A stretch of DNA of 64,000 nt, taken from positions 1-64,000 of the forward strand of contig BATO01000020.1 of the NCBI GenBank assembly GCA_000474255.1, written 5' to 3'. Below, in pieces: positions 56,520 to 64,000 of this stretch. Each line of letters starts with the position of its first letter. Positions within the stretch are counted from its first letter, which is position 1. The notes under the pieces are model-generated. The model had not been told where the DNA came from. It ran no database searches and saw nothing but the letters and a program-made list of their open reading frames with translations. Source of the DNA: Aquipseudomonas alcaligenes MRY13-0052. Its GTDB lineage: Bacteria; Pseudomonadota; Gammaproteobacteria; Pseudomonadales; Pseudomonadaceae. A program made the position numbers and the translations under genes.

Positions 56520-57314
56520 ATGGGTTTTCTCGCCGGTAAGCGCGTACTGATCGTTGGCGTCGCCAGCAAACTGTCCATCGCATCGGGCATCGCTGCTGCC
56601 ATGCACCGTGAGGGCGCCGAGCTCGCCTTCACCTACCAGAACGAAAAGCTGAAGGGCCGTGTGGAAGAGTTCGCCGCAGGCTGGGGTTCCAACGCCGACC
56701 TGTGCTTCCCTTGCGACGTCGCCAATGACGACGAGATCGCAGCCGTATTCGAAGCCCTGGGCAAGAAGTGGGACGGCCTGGACATCATCGTCCACTCCGT
56801 CGGCTTCGCCCCGGGTGACCAACTGGATGGCGACTTCACCGACGTCACCACCCGCGAAGGCTTCCGCATCGCCCACGACATCAGCGCCTACAGCTTCGTG
56901 GCCCTGGCCAAGGCCGGTCGCGAGCTGATGAAGGGCCGCAACGGCAGCCTGTTGACCCTGTCCTACCTGGGCGCGGAACGCACCATGCCCAACTACAACG
57001 TGATGGGCATGGCCAAGGCCAGCCTGGAAGCGGGCGTCCGCTACCTGGCCGGCAGCCTCGGCCCGGAAGGCACCCGCGTCAACGCCATCTCCGCCGGCCC
57101 GATCCGCACCCTGGCTGCCTCCGGCATCAAGAGCTTCCGCAAGATGCTCGCCGCCAACGAGAAGCAGACCCCGCTGCGCCGCAACGTCACCATCGAGGAA
57201 GTCGGCAACGCCGGCGCCTTCATCTGCTCCGACCTGGCGTCGGGCATCAGCGGTGAAATCCTCTACGTCGACGGTGGCTTCAACACCACCGCCATGGGCG
57301 CGATCGAAGACTGA
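56520..57314 (+). CDS. fabI: Enoyl-ACP reductase FabI
   Basis: NADH-dependent enoyl-acyl carrier protein reductase, last step of each fatty acid elongation cycle and target of triclosan. The 264-residue product has the variant cofactor motif [13 protein letters not shown] and the catalytic set Y149, Y159 and K166 ([21 protein letters not shown]). AGAGGAAG precedes the ATG. Closes the operon, 20 bases after nppD, and ends at a strong terminator. P. aeruginosa also has FabV, not in this window. Confidence 0.96.
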   Translation: MGFLAGKRVLIVGVASKLSIASGIAAAMHREGAELAFTYQNEKLKGRVEEFAAGWGSNADLCFPCDVANDDEIAAVFEALGKKWDGLDIIVHSVGFAPGDQLDGDFTDVTTREGFRIAHDISAYSFVALAKAGRELMKGRNGSLLTLSYLGAERTMPNYNVMGMAKASLEAGVRYLAGSLGPEGTRVNAISAGPIRTLAASGIKSFRKMLAANEKQTPLRRNVTIEEVGNAGAFICSDLASGISGEILYVDGGFNTTAMGAIED

Positions 57315-57326
57315 TCTCCCCGGACG

Positions 57327-57358
57327 TGAAAAAGCCCGCCTGATGGCGGGCTTTTTCA
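57327..57358 (+). terminator. Rho-independent terminator of fabI
   Basis: AAAAAGCCCGCC / GGCGGGCTTTTT stem, loop TGAT, 12 bases after the stop. Confidence 0.93.
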
Positions 57359-57399
57359 TGGGCGCTCGAAACGCACCGGTGCTCAACCTGTCGTCCGGA

Positions 57400-57424
57400 C
57401 GTAGCCCGGGCTTTAGCCCAGGGG
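57400..57424. repeat. Dispersed palindrome, GTAGCCCGGGCTTCAGCCCGGG family
   Basis: GTAGCCCGGGCTTTAGCCCAGGG between the fabI and ppiD terminators; third copy of the family in the window. Confidence 0.65.
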
Positions 57425-57475
57425 ATCGAGACACAGAAGACACAGAAGCTCCACCCTCCCCTTTTCTCCGGGCAT

Positions 57476-57503
57476 GAAAAAGGCCGCTTCGCAGCGGCCT
57501 TCT
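57476..57503 (-). terminator. Rho-independent terminator of ppiD
   Basis: 9-bp stem AAGGCCGCT / AGCGGCCTT with TTTTC on the minus strand, 20 bases after the ppiD stop. Confidence 0.85.
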
Positions 57504-57522
57504 CCAAATCATGCCAGGTCGA

Positions 57523-59397
57523 TCAGAAACGCTCGACCTTGGCTTCGGCTTCCAGCTGGCGGCGGTAGGCAGCGAAATCCTGCTGACCGCTGCGCGAGGC
57601 GAGGAAACGGGCGTACATGGCCTTGTCCTGCTCGGACAGGGCGTCCTCAGGCTGGCTCACACCGTTCAGGCGGATCACCACGTAGTCGCCGTTGCTCAGC
57701 TTCAGGGAGGAGAAGGTCGGCTTGTCGGCCGACTCCGGCTTGCCCATGCGGAACAGCGTCTGCAGCAGGGCCGGGTCTACACCCTCCTGGCTGCGGGTGG
57801 CGGCTTCGACCACGTTCCAGGTCTGGCCTTGCGGCGCCTGGGTGGCCGGGGTCTTGCCTTCACGCAGGCTGGCGAGCAGCTCGTCTGCCTTGGCCTTGAC
57901 AGCTTCGCTGGCCTTTTCCTGGGTCAGGTGCTGGCGGATGCTGTCGCTGACGGACGCCAGTTCCAGCTGCTGGGGCTTGCGGTGTTCCTTGGCACGCAGG
58001 ACGACCACGGTGTCCGGGTCCAGCTCGATGGCACCGCTGTTACCGCCGTCTTCCAGCACTTCAGGGCTGAAGGCAGCCTGCAGCACCTGGCGGTTGGCGG
58101 CCAGGCCTTCGCCGCCTTCACGACCGAAGGGGGCGCTGGTCTGGACCTTGAGGTTCAGCTCCTGGGCCGGCTGGGCCAGGTCGGAGGCTTCGAACGCGGA
58201 GTCTTCCAGTTCCTTGGTGGCCTCGACGAAGCGCTGCTCGACCTGCTGGGTCTTCAGCTCGCGGACCATCTTCTCCTTGAGGCTGTCGAAGCTCGGCACT
58301 TCAGGTGCCTGGATCGCCAGCAGCTTGATCAGGTGCAGGCCGTAGGGCGTGGTCACCGGAGCGGAGACTTCGCCCTTCTTCAGGGCGTAGAGCGCGTCCT
58401 CGAAGGCCGGCTCGTAGACACCGCGACCGGCGAAGCCGAGGTCACCCCCATTGGCGGCGGAGCCCGGGTCCTGGGACAGCTCCTTGGCCAGGGCGGCGAA
58501 GTCTTCGCCCTTGTCAAGGCGCTGCTTGATCTCGTCGATCTTCGCCTTGGCCTGCTCGGCGGTCTGCTGATCGTTCACTTCGATCAGGATGTGGGCCGCG
58601 TCGCGCTGCTCGGAGAGGTTGCCGATCTCCTTGTCGTACTGGGCCTTGAGGTCGTCTTCACTGACCTCGACCTGACCGAAGAAGGCTTCCTTCTTCAGCT
58701 CGACGTATTCGAGCACGACCTGCTCGGGGCTCATGAACTGGCCCTTGTGCTCGTCGTAGTAAGCCTGGATTTCTTCGTCGCTCACCTGGACGGCCTTGGG
58801 ATCGGCCTTGAAGGTCAGGGTGGCGAAATCACGGGTCTGCTTCTCCAGACGGGCAAAGGCGCGTACTTCTTCGTCGGTGACGAAGCCGCTACCAGCCAGG
58901 CCGGCGCGAAGCTGGCCGACGAGCATTTCCTGCTCGAGCATCTGGCGGAACTGCAGGCGGGTGTAGTTCATCTGGCGAATCACCTGATCGAAGCGATCAG
59001 AGTTGAATTTGCCATCGACCTGGAATTCGGGAGTTTGCAGGATCAGTTGATCCAGAGCGGGTTGCGAGAAGGCGAAGCCGGATGACTTGGCGCCTTGCAG
59101 CAGCAGCTTACGCTCGATCAGGCCCTTGAGGGCGGCTTCACGCAGCAGCTTGTCGTCGAGCTGGGAGGCGTCGAAGTCCTTGCCCAGTTGCTGCATCAGC
59201 TGGCGGCGCTGCATGTCTGCGGCCTGGCTCAGTTGGTCGAGGGTGATTTCCTCGCCGTTGACCTTGGCAGCGTCCTGGCGGTTGCTGGTGGCATTGAAGA
59301 TGGCATCGAAGCCCGTCAGCGCGAGCAACGCGATGATGACGCCGATAATGGTCTTGGCAATCCATCCCTGTGAATTGTCCCTGATGTTCTGCAGCAT
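57523..59397 (-). CDS. ppiD: Periplasmic chaperone PpiD
   Basis: Inner-membrane-anchored chaperone that meets proteins leaving the Sec channel. The 624-residue product has one N-terminal span near residues 12-33 ([19 protein letters not shown]), a SurA-like helical N-domain, and a parvulin-type domain at about 265-360 ([39 protein letters not shown]); in E. coli this domain has little isomerase activity. GGGGGA precedes the chosen ATG. Downstream of hupB, separated by a terminator and a structured element. Confidence 0.95.
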   Translation of the reverse strand: MLQNIRDNSQGWIAKTIIGVIIALLALTGFDAIFNATSNRQDAAKVNGEEITLDQLSQAADMQRRQLMQQLGKDFDASQLDDKLLREAALKGLIERKLLLQGAKSSGFAFSQPALDQLILQTPEFQVDGKFNSDRFDQVIRQMNYTRLQFRQMLEQEMLVGQLRAGLAGSGFVTDEEVRAFARLEKQTRDFATLTFKADPKAVQVSDEEIQAYYDEHKGQFMSPEQVVLEYVELKKEAFFGQVEVSEDDLKAQYDKEIGNLSEQRDAAHILIEVNDQQTAEQAKAKIDEIKQRLDKGEDFAALAKELSQDPGSAANGGDLGFAGRGVYEPAFEDALYALKKGEVSAPVTTPYGLHLIKLLAIQAPEVPSFDSLKEKMVRELKTQQVEQRFVEATKELEDSAFEASDLAQPAQELNLKVQTSAPFGREGGEGLAANRQVLQAAFSPEVLEDGGNSGAIELDPDTVVVLRAKEHRKPQQLELASVSDSIRQHLTQEKASEAVKAKADELLASLREGKTPATQAPQGQTWNVVEAATRSQEGVDPALLQTLFRMGKPESADKPTFSSLKLSNGDYVVIRLNGVSQPEDALSEQDKAMYARFLASRSGQQDFAAYRRQLEAEAKVERF

Positions 59398-59462
59398 GCG
59401 TCCCCCAGAAACGGCTGTACCAAAAAACCAGCCGCGCAGCGCGGGTAGAGTCCATATATAAG

Positions 59463-59495
59463 AAAGGCGCATCCGAGGATGCGCCTTCTCTCTTA
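59463..59495 (-). terminator. Rho-independent terminator between hupB and ppiD
   Basis: 11-bp arms AAGGCGCATCC / GGATGCGCCTT with a tight loop, followed on the minus strand by TTTCTT. Confidence 0.8.
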
Positions 59496-59496
59496 A

Positions 59497-59568
59497 CTGG
59501 CGGAGCGGTCGGAAGCTAAGGCTTCCAGGACGCGAGGTATTCCTCGTGGTCTACCGCTCCGCTGCCAG
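59497..59568. ncRNA. Candidate structured RNA, three-stem element after hupB
   Basis: 72 bases that fold into a closed three-way junction. The closing stem pairs 497-509 with 553-568 (CTGGC/GCCAG and GGAGCGGT/ACCGCTCC, one 3-base bulge). Inside are hairpin GGAAGC-TAAG-GCTTCC (511-526) and hairpin CGCGAGG-TATT-CCTCGTG (531-548, one wobble pair). Nearly every base is explained. It could be a 3' element of the hupB message or a small RNA; it is not a tRNA (no T-loop or CCA). The transcribed strand is probably minus, from context. I do not recognise a named family. Confidence 0.45.
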
Positions 59569-59611
59569 CCGGGACAAAGCCCCTGCTGGAAGGGCAAAGC
59601 CCGAAAGACGC

Positions 59612-59884
59612 TTAGTTGACGGCGTCTTTCAGAGCTTTACCAGCTTTGAAGCCAGGGATCTTGGCAGCAGCGATCTTGATCGGCTTGCCAGTCTGCGGGT
59701 TACGGCCAGTGCGAGCAGCGCGCTCTTTCACAGCGAAAGTACCGAAACCTACCAGCACCACGGAATCACCAGCCTTCAGAGCGCCAGTGACGGATTCGAT
59801 AACTGCGTCCAGCGCACGGCCAGCGACAGCTTTCGGGATATCAGCAGATGCGGCGATGGCATCGATCAGTTCCGACTTGTTCAC
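59612..59884 (-). CDS. hupB: DNA-binding protein HU-beta
   Basis: Small nucleoid protein, 90 residues, acts as a dimer. Complete HU fold with [26 protein letters not shown], the beta-arm that wraps DNA, and the final [11 protein letters not shown]. The start codon is GTG, behind AAGGGGA. A strong TTGACA/TATAAA promoter lies about 95 bases upstream, between lon and hupB, so it is not dependent on lon. Followed by the structured element and a terminator. Confidence 0.97.
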   Translation of the reverse strand: MNKSELIDAIAASADIPKAVAGRALDAVIESVTGALKAGDSVVLVGFGTFAVKERAARTGRNPQTGKPIKIAAAKIPGFKAGKALKDAVN

Positions 59885-59977
59885 TCTTAAGTCCCCTTAT
59901 TTCTGTTGAGTTTGTTTCTTAGTTGTTTGGTGTAAGCAAAGCGGGTGCTGGATGGCCTGCTGACACACGAGAGCCGC

Positions 59978-60007
59978 TTTATAACAAGGGCTCGAAAAAT
60001 GTGTCAA
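59978..60007 (-). promoter_or_regulatory. Sigma-70 promoter of hupB
   Basis: Minus strand TTGACA (60002-60007), 17-18 bases, TTATAAA (59978-59984), close to consensus. Confidence 0.8.
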
Positions 60008-60020
60008 GAAAGCCCCCCGG

Positions 60021-62417
60021 CTAATGCGTGCTGATTCGCTCCTTGGAATCAGACTCGCGCTTGTCATCCTTTGCAACCATCTCGGGAGCCGCATCGGGCA
60101 AGGGCTCCGGGGCGTATTGCAGCGCAATTTGCAGGACCTCGTCAATCCATTTAACAGGTTTAATGGCCAGGTCTTGCTTGATATTTTCGGGAATCTCTTT
60201 CAGATCACGAACATTCTCTTCGGGAATGATCACGGTCTTGATCCCACCCCGGTGAGCAGCCAGCAATTTCTCTTTCAACCCACCGATTGCGAGTACTTGA
60301 CCACGCAGGGTGATCTCACCGGTCATGGCCACATCGGCCCGCACGGGAATCTGCGTCATCGCCGAAACCAGCGCGGTGCACATGCCGATGCCGGCGCTCG
60401 GACCGTCCTTCGGCGTCGCCCCTTCGGGCATGTGGATGTGAATGTCGCGCTTCTCGTGGAAGTCCGCAGGGATACCGAGGCTTTTCGCACGACTGCGCAC
60501 AACCGTCAGCGCGGCAGTGATCGACTCCACCATCACATCGCCGAGGGAGCCGGTCTTGGTCAGCTGCCCCTTGCCGGGGACCACAGCGGCCTCGATGGTC
60601 AGCAGTTCGCCACCGACCTGGGTCCAGGCGAGCCCGGTGACCTGGCCGATCTGGTCCTGCAGCTCGGCAAGGCCGTAGCGGAACTTGCGAACGCCGAGGA
60701 AGTGCTCGAGGGACTCGGCGGTGACCAGCACCTTGAAGCGCTTCTCGCGGGCATGCTCCTTGACCGCCTTGCGGCAGACCTTGGCCAGTTGCCGCTCGAG
60801 GCTGCGCACCCCGGCCTCGCGGGTGTAGTAGCGGATGATGTCGCGGATGGCCGCTTCGTCGAACTCCAGCTCGCCCTTCTTCAGGCCGTTGGCCTGGGTC
60901 TGCTTGGGTGCGAGGTACTTGGTGGCGATGTTGACCTTCTCGTCCTCGGTGTAACCGGGCAGACGGATCACTTCCATGCGGTCCAGCAGCGGTGCCGGAA
61001 TGTTCATGGAGTTGGCGGTGCACAGGAACATCACGTCGGAAAGGTCGTAATCGACTTCCAGGTAATGGTCGTTGAAGTTGTGGTTCTGCTCGGGGTCGAG
61101 CACCTCCAGCAGCGCCGAGGCGGGGTCGCCGCGCATGTCGCTGCCCATCTTGTCGATTTCGTCCAGCAGGAACAGCGGGTTGCGCACCCCAACCTTGGTC
61201 ATCTTCTGGATCAGGCGACCCGGCATGGAGCCGATGTAGGTACGACGGTGACCGCGAATTTCAGCTTCGTCACGCACGCCGCCCAGGGCCATGCGGATGA
61301 ATTTGCGGTTGGTGGCACGGGCGATGGACTCGGCCAGCGAGGTCTTGCCTACGCCGGGCGGGCCGACCAGGCAGAGCACCGGGCCCTTGACCTTCTTCAC
61401 GCGCTTCTGCACGGCGAGGTATTCGAGGATGCGGTCCTTGACCTCTTCGAGGCCGTAGTGGTCGGCGTCGAGAATGTCTTCGGCCTTGGCCAGATCGAGA
61501 CGCACCTTGCTCTCGGCCTTCCACGGCACATTGACCAGCCAATCGATATAGGAGCGTACGACAGTGGCTTCAGCGGACATCGGCGACATCTGCTTCAGCT
61601 TGTTCAGCTCGGCATTGGCCTTGGTCAACGCCTCCTTGGTCAGGCCAGCGTTATCGATGCGCTTCTTCAGCTCCTCGATCTCGTTGTGCCCTTCATCGAT
61701 GTCGCCCAGCTCCTTCTGAATGGCCTTCATCTGCTCATTCAGGTAGTACTCGCGTTGGCTGCGCTCCATCTGTTTCTTCACGCGACCCCGGATACGCTTC
61801 TCGACCTGCAGCAGGTCGATTTCGGCATCCAGCAGCGCCAGCACGTGCTCGACACGCTCGGGCAGCTCGGTGATTTCGAGGATTTCCTGCTTCTGCTCGA
61901 TCTTCAGCGCCATATGGGCAGCCATGGTGTCGACCAGACGCCCGGGCTCATCGATGCTGTTCAGCGAAGACAGGACTTCAGCGGGCACTTTCTTGCCCAG
62001 CTGTACATACTGCTCGAACTGGCTGAGCAGGCTGCGGGTGAAGACTTCGGACTCGCGCTCGCCGGCGTCGACTTCCTCGATGAGGGTCACCTCGGCACGG
62101 CAATGGCCGTCCACCTCGGTGAAACGCTCGATGGAGCCCCGCTGCTCACCCTCCACCAGCACCTTGACGGTGCCATCGGGCAGCTTCAGCAGTTGCAGGA
62201 CGGTCGCGACGGTGCCAACACGGTACAGGGCATCTTCGCCCGGATCGTCATCGGCCGGATTCCTCTGCGCCAACAGAAGAATTTGCTTGTCCCCGGTCAT
62301 CGCGGCTTCGAGGGCCTCGATGGATTTTTCACGGCCCACGAACAGTGGGATGACCATATGCGGATAGACCACGACATCACGCAATGGCAGGAGAGGCAAT
62401 TCAACGGTTGTCTTCAT
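60021..62417 (-). CDS. lon: ATP-dependent protease Lon
   Basis: Cytosolic AAA+ protease that removes misfolded and regulatory proteins. The 798-residue product has the N-domain ([21 protein letters not shown]), Walker [10 protein letters not shown] near 354-362, Walker [10 protein letters not shown], and the Ser-Lys protease domain with [11 protein letters not shown] and [14 protein letters not shown]. Full length. Upstream is a heat-shock-type promoter (CTTGTTT-N14-CCCCATCT). Collinear with clpX and hupB but with terminators or promoters between them, so mainly its own unit. Confidence 0.97.
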   Translation of the reverse strand: MKTTVELPLLPLRDVVVYPHMVIPLFVGREKSIEALEAAMTGDKQILLLAQRNPADDDPGEDALYRVGTVATVLQLLKLPDGTVKVLVEGEQRGSIERFTEVDGHCRAEVTLIEEVDAGERESEVFTRSLLSQFEQYVQLGKKVPAEVLSSLNSIDEPGRLVDTMAAHMALKIEQKQEILEITELPERVEHVLALLDAEIDLLQVEKRIRGRVKKQMERSQREYYLNEQMKAIQKELGDIDEGHNEIEELKKRIDNAGLTKEALTKANAELNKLKQMSPMSAEATVVRSYIDWLVNVPWKAESKVRLDLAKAEDILDADHYGLEEVKDRILEYLAVQKRVKKVKGPVLCLVGPPGVGKTSLAESIARATNRKFIRMALGGVRDEAEIRGHRRTYIGSMPGRLIQKMTKVGVRNPLFLLDEIDKMGSDMRGDPASALLEVLDPEQNHNFNDHYLEVDYDLSDVMFLCTANSMNIPAPLLDRMEVIRLPGYTEDEKVNIATKYLAPKQTQANGLKKGELEFDEAAIRDIIRYYTREAGVRSLERQLAKVCRKAVKEHAREKRFKVLVTAESLEHFLGVRKFRYGLAELQDQIGQVTGLAWTQVGGELLTIEAAVVPGKGQLTKTGSLGDVMVESITAALTVVRSRAKSLGIPADFHEKRDIHIHMPEGATPKDGPSAGIGMCTALVSAMTQIPVRADVAMTGEITLRGQVLAIGGLKEKLLAAHRGGIKTVIIPEENVRDLKEIPENIKQDLAIKPVKWIDEVLQIALQYAPEPLPDAAPEMVAKDDKRESDSKERISTH

Positions 62418-62474
62418 GATTTCAGCTCTACAGCGGCCAATGGCCGGTAACAGATGGGATAACCCTGGGACCTA

Positions 62475-62503
62475 AGATGGGGGCAGGTCCGGGAAAAAAC
62501 AAG
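62475..62503 (-). promoter_or_regulatory. Sigma-32 (RpoH) type promoter of lon
   Basis: Minus strand CTTGTTT (62497-62503), 14 bases, CCCCATCT (62475-62482); consensus is CTTGAAA-N11-16-CCCCATNT. It lies 58 bases upstream of the lon start. Confidence 0.7.
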
Positions 62504-62520
62504 CGCTGTAGTAGGAAATG

Positions 62521-62544
62521 CAAAGGGGCCCTCAGGCCCCTTTG
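62521..62544 (-). terminator. Rho-independent terminator of clpX
   Basis: 10-bp stem CAAAGGGGCC / GGCCCCTTTG, loop CTCA, directly after clpX stop; short T run on the minus strand. Confidence 0.8.
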
Positions 62545-62549
62545 TTTCA

Positions 62550-63830
62550 TCAAGCGTCAGGCGCGGCCTTGGCCGGCTGCTCGCTGTTCTCGTAGATCAG
62601 CAAGGGCTTGGAAGTGCCTTCGATGACACTCTCGTCGATCACCACCTTGCTCACCTCGGTTTGCGAGGGGATTTCATACATGGTGTCGAGGAGGATGCCT
62701 TCGAGGATAGAGCGGAGGCCACGGGCGCCGGTTTTGCGCTCCAAGGCACGGTGAGCAACGGCCTTCAGCGCATCGGGACGGAATTCGAGGTCAACCCCCT
62801 CCATCTCGAAGAGCTTGGCGTATTGCTTGGTCAGTGCGTTCTTCGGTTCGGTGAGGATCTGCATCAGCGCAGGCTCATCGAGCTCGTCCAGTGTGGCGAT
62901 GACCGGCAGACGACCGACGAACTCGGGGATAAGCCCGAATTTCACCAGATCTTCCGGCTCGGCATCACGCAGCGCTTCACCGACTTTCTTGCCCAGGTCG
63001 ACGCTACGGACTTCGGCATTGAAGCCGATGCCGCCACGAGCGGAACGGTTCTGGATGACTTTTTCCAGGCCGGCAAAGGCGCCACCGCAGATGAACAGGA
63101 TGTTGCGCGTGTCCACTTGCAGGAACTCCTGCTGCGGGTGCTTGCGGCCGCCCTGGGGAGGAACCGAAGCGACGGTGCCCTCGATGAGCTTCAGCAGCGC
63201 CTGCTGCACGCCCTCGCCCGAAACATCGCGGGTGATGGACGGGTTGTCGGACTTGCGCGAAATCTTGTCGATTTCGTCGATGTAGACGATGCCCATCTGG
63301 GCCTTCTCGACATCGTAATCGCACTTCTGCAGCAGCTTCTGGATGATGTTCTCGACGTCCTCACCCACGTAGCCCGCCTCGGTGAGGGTGGTGGCATCGG
63401 CGATGGTGAAGGGAACGTTGAGCAGACGGGCCAGGGTCTCGGCCAGCAGCGTCTTGCCCGAACCGGTCGGGCCGATCAGCAGGATGTTGCTCTTGCCGAG
63501 TTCGATATCGTCTTTCTTGTCACGCTGGTTCAGGCGCTTGTAGTGGTTGTAGACCGCTACGGCCAGCACCTTCTTCGCACGTTCCTGACCAATGACGTAC
63601 TGATCGAGGATGGTGCGGATTTCCTTGGGCGCCGGCAGCTTGTGCGCGCTGTTCTCGGCCTGGGCTTCCTGCACCTCCTCGCGGATGATGTCATTGCACA
63701 GGTCCACGCACTCGTCGCAGATAAAGACCGAGGGGCCGGCAATCAATTTGCGTACTTCGTGCTGGCTTTTGCCGCAGAAGGAGCAATAGAGCAGCTTGCC
63801 GTTGTCCTCGCCATTGCGGGTGTCAGTCAT
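62550..63830 (-). CDS. clpX: ClpX ATPase subunit of ClpXP protease
   Basis: Unfoldase that recognises tagged proteins and feeds them to ClpP. The 426-residue product has the zinc-binding N-domain with C16, C19, C38 and C41, Walker A GPTGSGKT, the pore loop GYVGEDVE, Walker [10 protein letters not shown], and the ClpP-contact IGF-type loop region. I start it at the ATG 63830 ([16 protein letters not shown]), standard for the family; an in-frame extension upstream is not. The clpP gene stops 110 bases upstream on the same strand. Confidence 0.97.
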   Translation of the reverse strand: MTDTRNGEDNGKLLYCSFCGKSQHEVRKLIAGPSVFICDECVDLCNDIIREEVQEAQAENSAHKLPAPKEIRTILDQYVIGQERAKKVLAVAVYNHYKRLNQRDKKDDIELGKSNILLIGPTGSGKTLLAETLARLLNVPFTIADATTLTEAGYVGEDVENIIQKLLQKCDYDVEKAQMGIVYIDEIDKISRKSDNPSITRDVSGEGVQQALLKLIEGTVASVPPQGGRKHPQQEFLQVDTRNILFICGGAFAGLEKVIQNRSARGGIGFNAEVRSVDLGKKVGEALRDAEPEDLVKFGLIPEFVGRLPVIATLDELDEPALMQILTEPKNALTKQYAKLFEMEGVDLEFRPDALKAVAHRALERKTGARGLRSILEGILLDTMYEIPSQTEVSKVVIDESVIEGTSKPLLIYENSEQPAKAAPDA

Positions 63831-63901
63831 TCGATCAATCCAATCGGGATAGGCATGAAACACAAGATGAAGGCAAATGCGGGCATTTTCAAGCCCGCGA
63901 G

Positions 63902-63924
63902 GCGGCCGGACATCTTCCGGCCGC
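63902..63924 (-). terminator. GC-rich hairpin between clpP and clpX
   Basis: Perfect 9-bp stem GCGGCCGGA / TCCGGCCGC, 5-base loop, without a T run; more likely an attenuator or RNA-stability stem than a full stop, as the two genes are usually linked. Confidence 0.5.
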
Positions 63925-63940
63925 GGTATTGCGGAACGGC

Positions 63941-64000
63941 TTAGCTCGCCAGTTGGCGCTTGCTATGGACCTGATCGATGAGGCCGTATTTGACCGCTTC
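63941..64000 (-). CDS. clpP: ClpP protease subunit, 3' end only (partial)
   Basis: Only the last 19 codons and stop are in the window. The translated end [19 protein letters not shown] matches the ClpP C-terminus (the EA-x-YGLID helix), and clpX follows as expected. The rest lies beyond base 64000. Confidence 0.9.
   Translation of the reverse strand, partial: EAVKYGLIDQVHSKRQLAS

Noticed and set aside
59497-59568. tRNA or tRNA-like gene between hupB and ppiD
   Set aside because: The length fits, but there is no anticodon arm layout, no TTCGANTC-type T-loop and no CCA end; the fold is a three-way junction.

Overview
The window is ordinary chromosome from a high-GC gammaproteobacterium, almost certainly a Pseudomonas of the P. 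aeruginosa group. The evidence is the gene order. As I remember PAO1, the block clpP-clpX-lon-hupB-ppiD-fabI-nppDCBA2A1-mltD-gloB-methyltransferase-rnhA-dnaQ-ldcA-permease-crotonase-fimL-nudC...cysI-(RlmN-like)-metH-tse1-tsi1-cti-nfuA runs the same way (about PA1801 to PA1847), here read in reverse. Protein sequences such as Tse1 are clearly diverged from what I recall of PAO1, so this looks like a relative (citronellolis/resinovorans/otitidis type) and not P. aeruginosa itself; that species-level remark is inference. Every gene uses the same GC-rich codon style, and I see no prophage, transposase, integrase, CRISPR array, rRNA or tRNA.

Layout. 1-5.7 kb: nfuA (Fe-S carrier), cti (periplasmic cis/trans fatty acid isomerase), a TerB-like protein, and the type VI secretion immunity/effector pair tsi1-tse1. 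5.8-13.7 kb: metH with a clear terminator, a chemoreceptor, a YceK-like lipoprotein, an RlmN/Cfr-like radical-SAM methylase and a DUF2970 membrane protein. 13.7-15 kb: an orphan periplasmic binding protein and a 37-residue membrane peptide. 15.2-25.6 kb: five overlapping or abutting genes (DUF4132 HEAT-like giant, MoxR AAA+ ATPase, DUF5682, VWA, SWIM zinc finger) matching the uncharacterised E. coli yehI-yehL-yehM-yehP-yehQ set. This is the best candidate for an undescribed multi-protein system here and appears inserted between the RlmN-like gene and cysI.

25.8-38.9 kb: cysI-DUF934 (sulfite reduction), a 350-base intergenic cluster of dispersed palindromic repeats, a TetR regulator divergent from a hotdog thioesterase with a palindromic operator between them, sohB, and a fatty-acyl-flavoured run (histidine phosphatase, SCP2, APH-type kinase, SDR), then a TSUP exporter, nudC coupled to fimL, and a dienoyl-CoA isomerase-like crotonase. 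39.1-49 kb: AdiC-like antiporter with lysine decarboxylase ldcA, dnaQ, rnhA, a SAM methyltransferase, gloB, mltD and an HDOD-GAF protein.

49-57.3 kb: a peptide ABC importer operon (nppA1-nppA2-nppB-nppC-nppD) running into fabI; nppA1 has its signal peptide in a different frame from the rest of the protein. 57.5-64 kb: the proteostasis block ppiD, hupB, lon, clpX and the 3' end of clpP, with a sigma-32-like promoter before lon, a strong sigma-70 promoter before hupB, and a 72-base, three-stem structured element between hupB and ppiD that is not explained by any gene.
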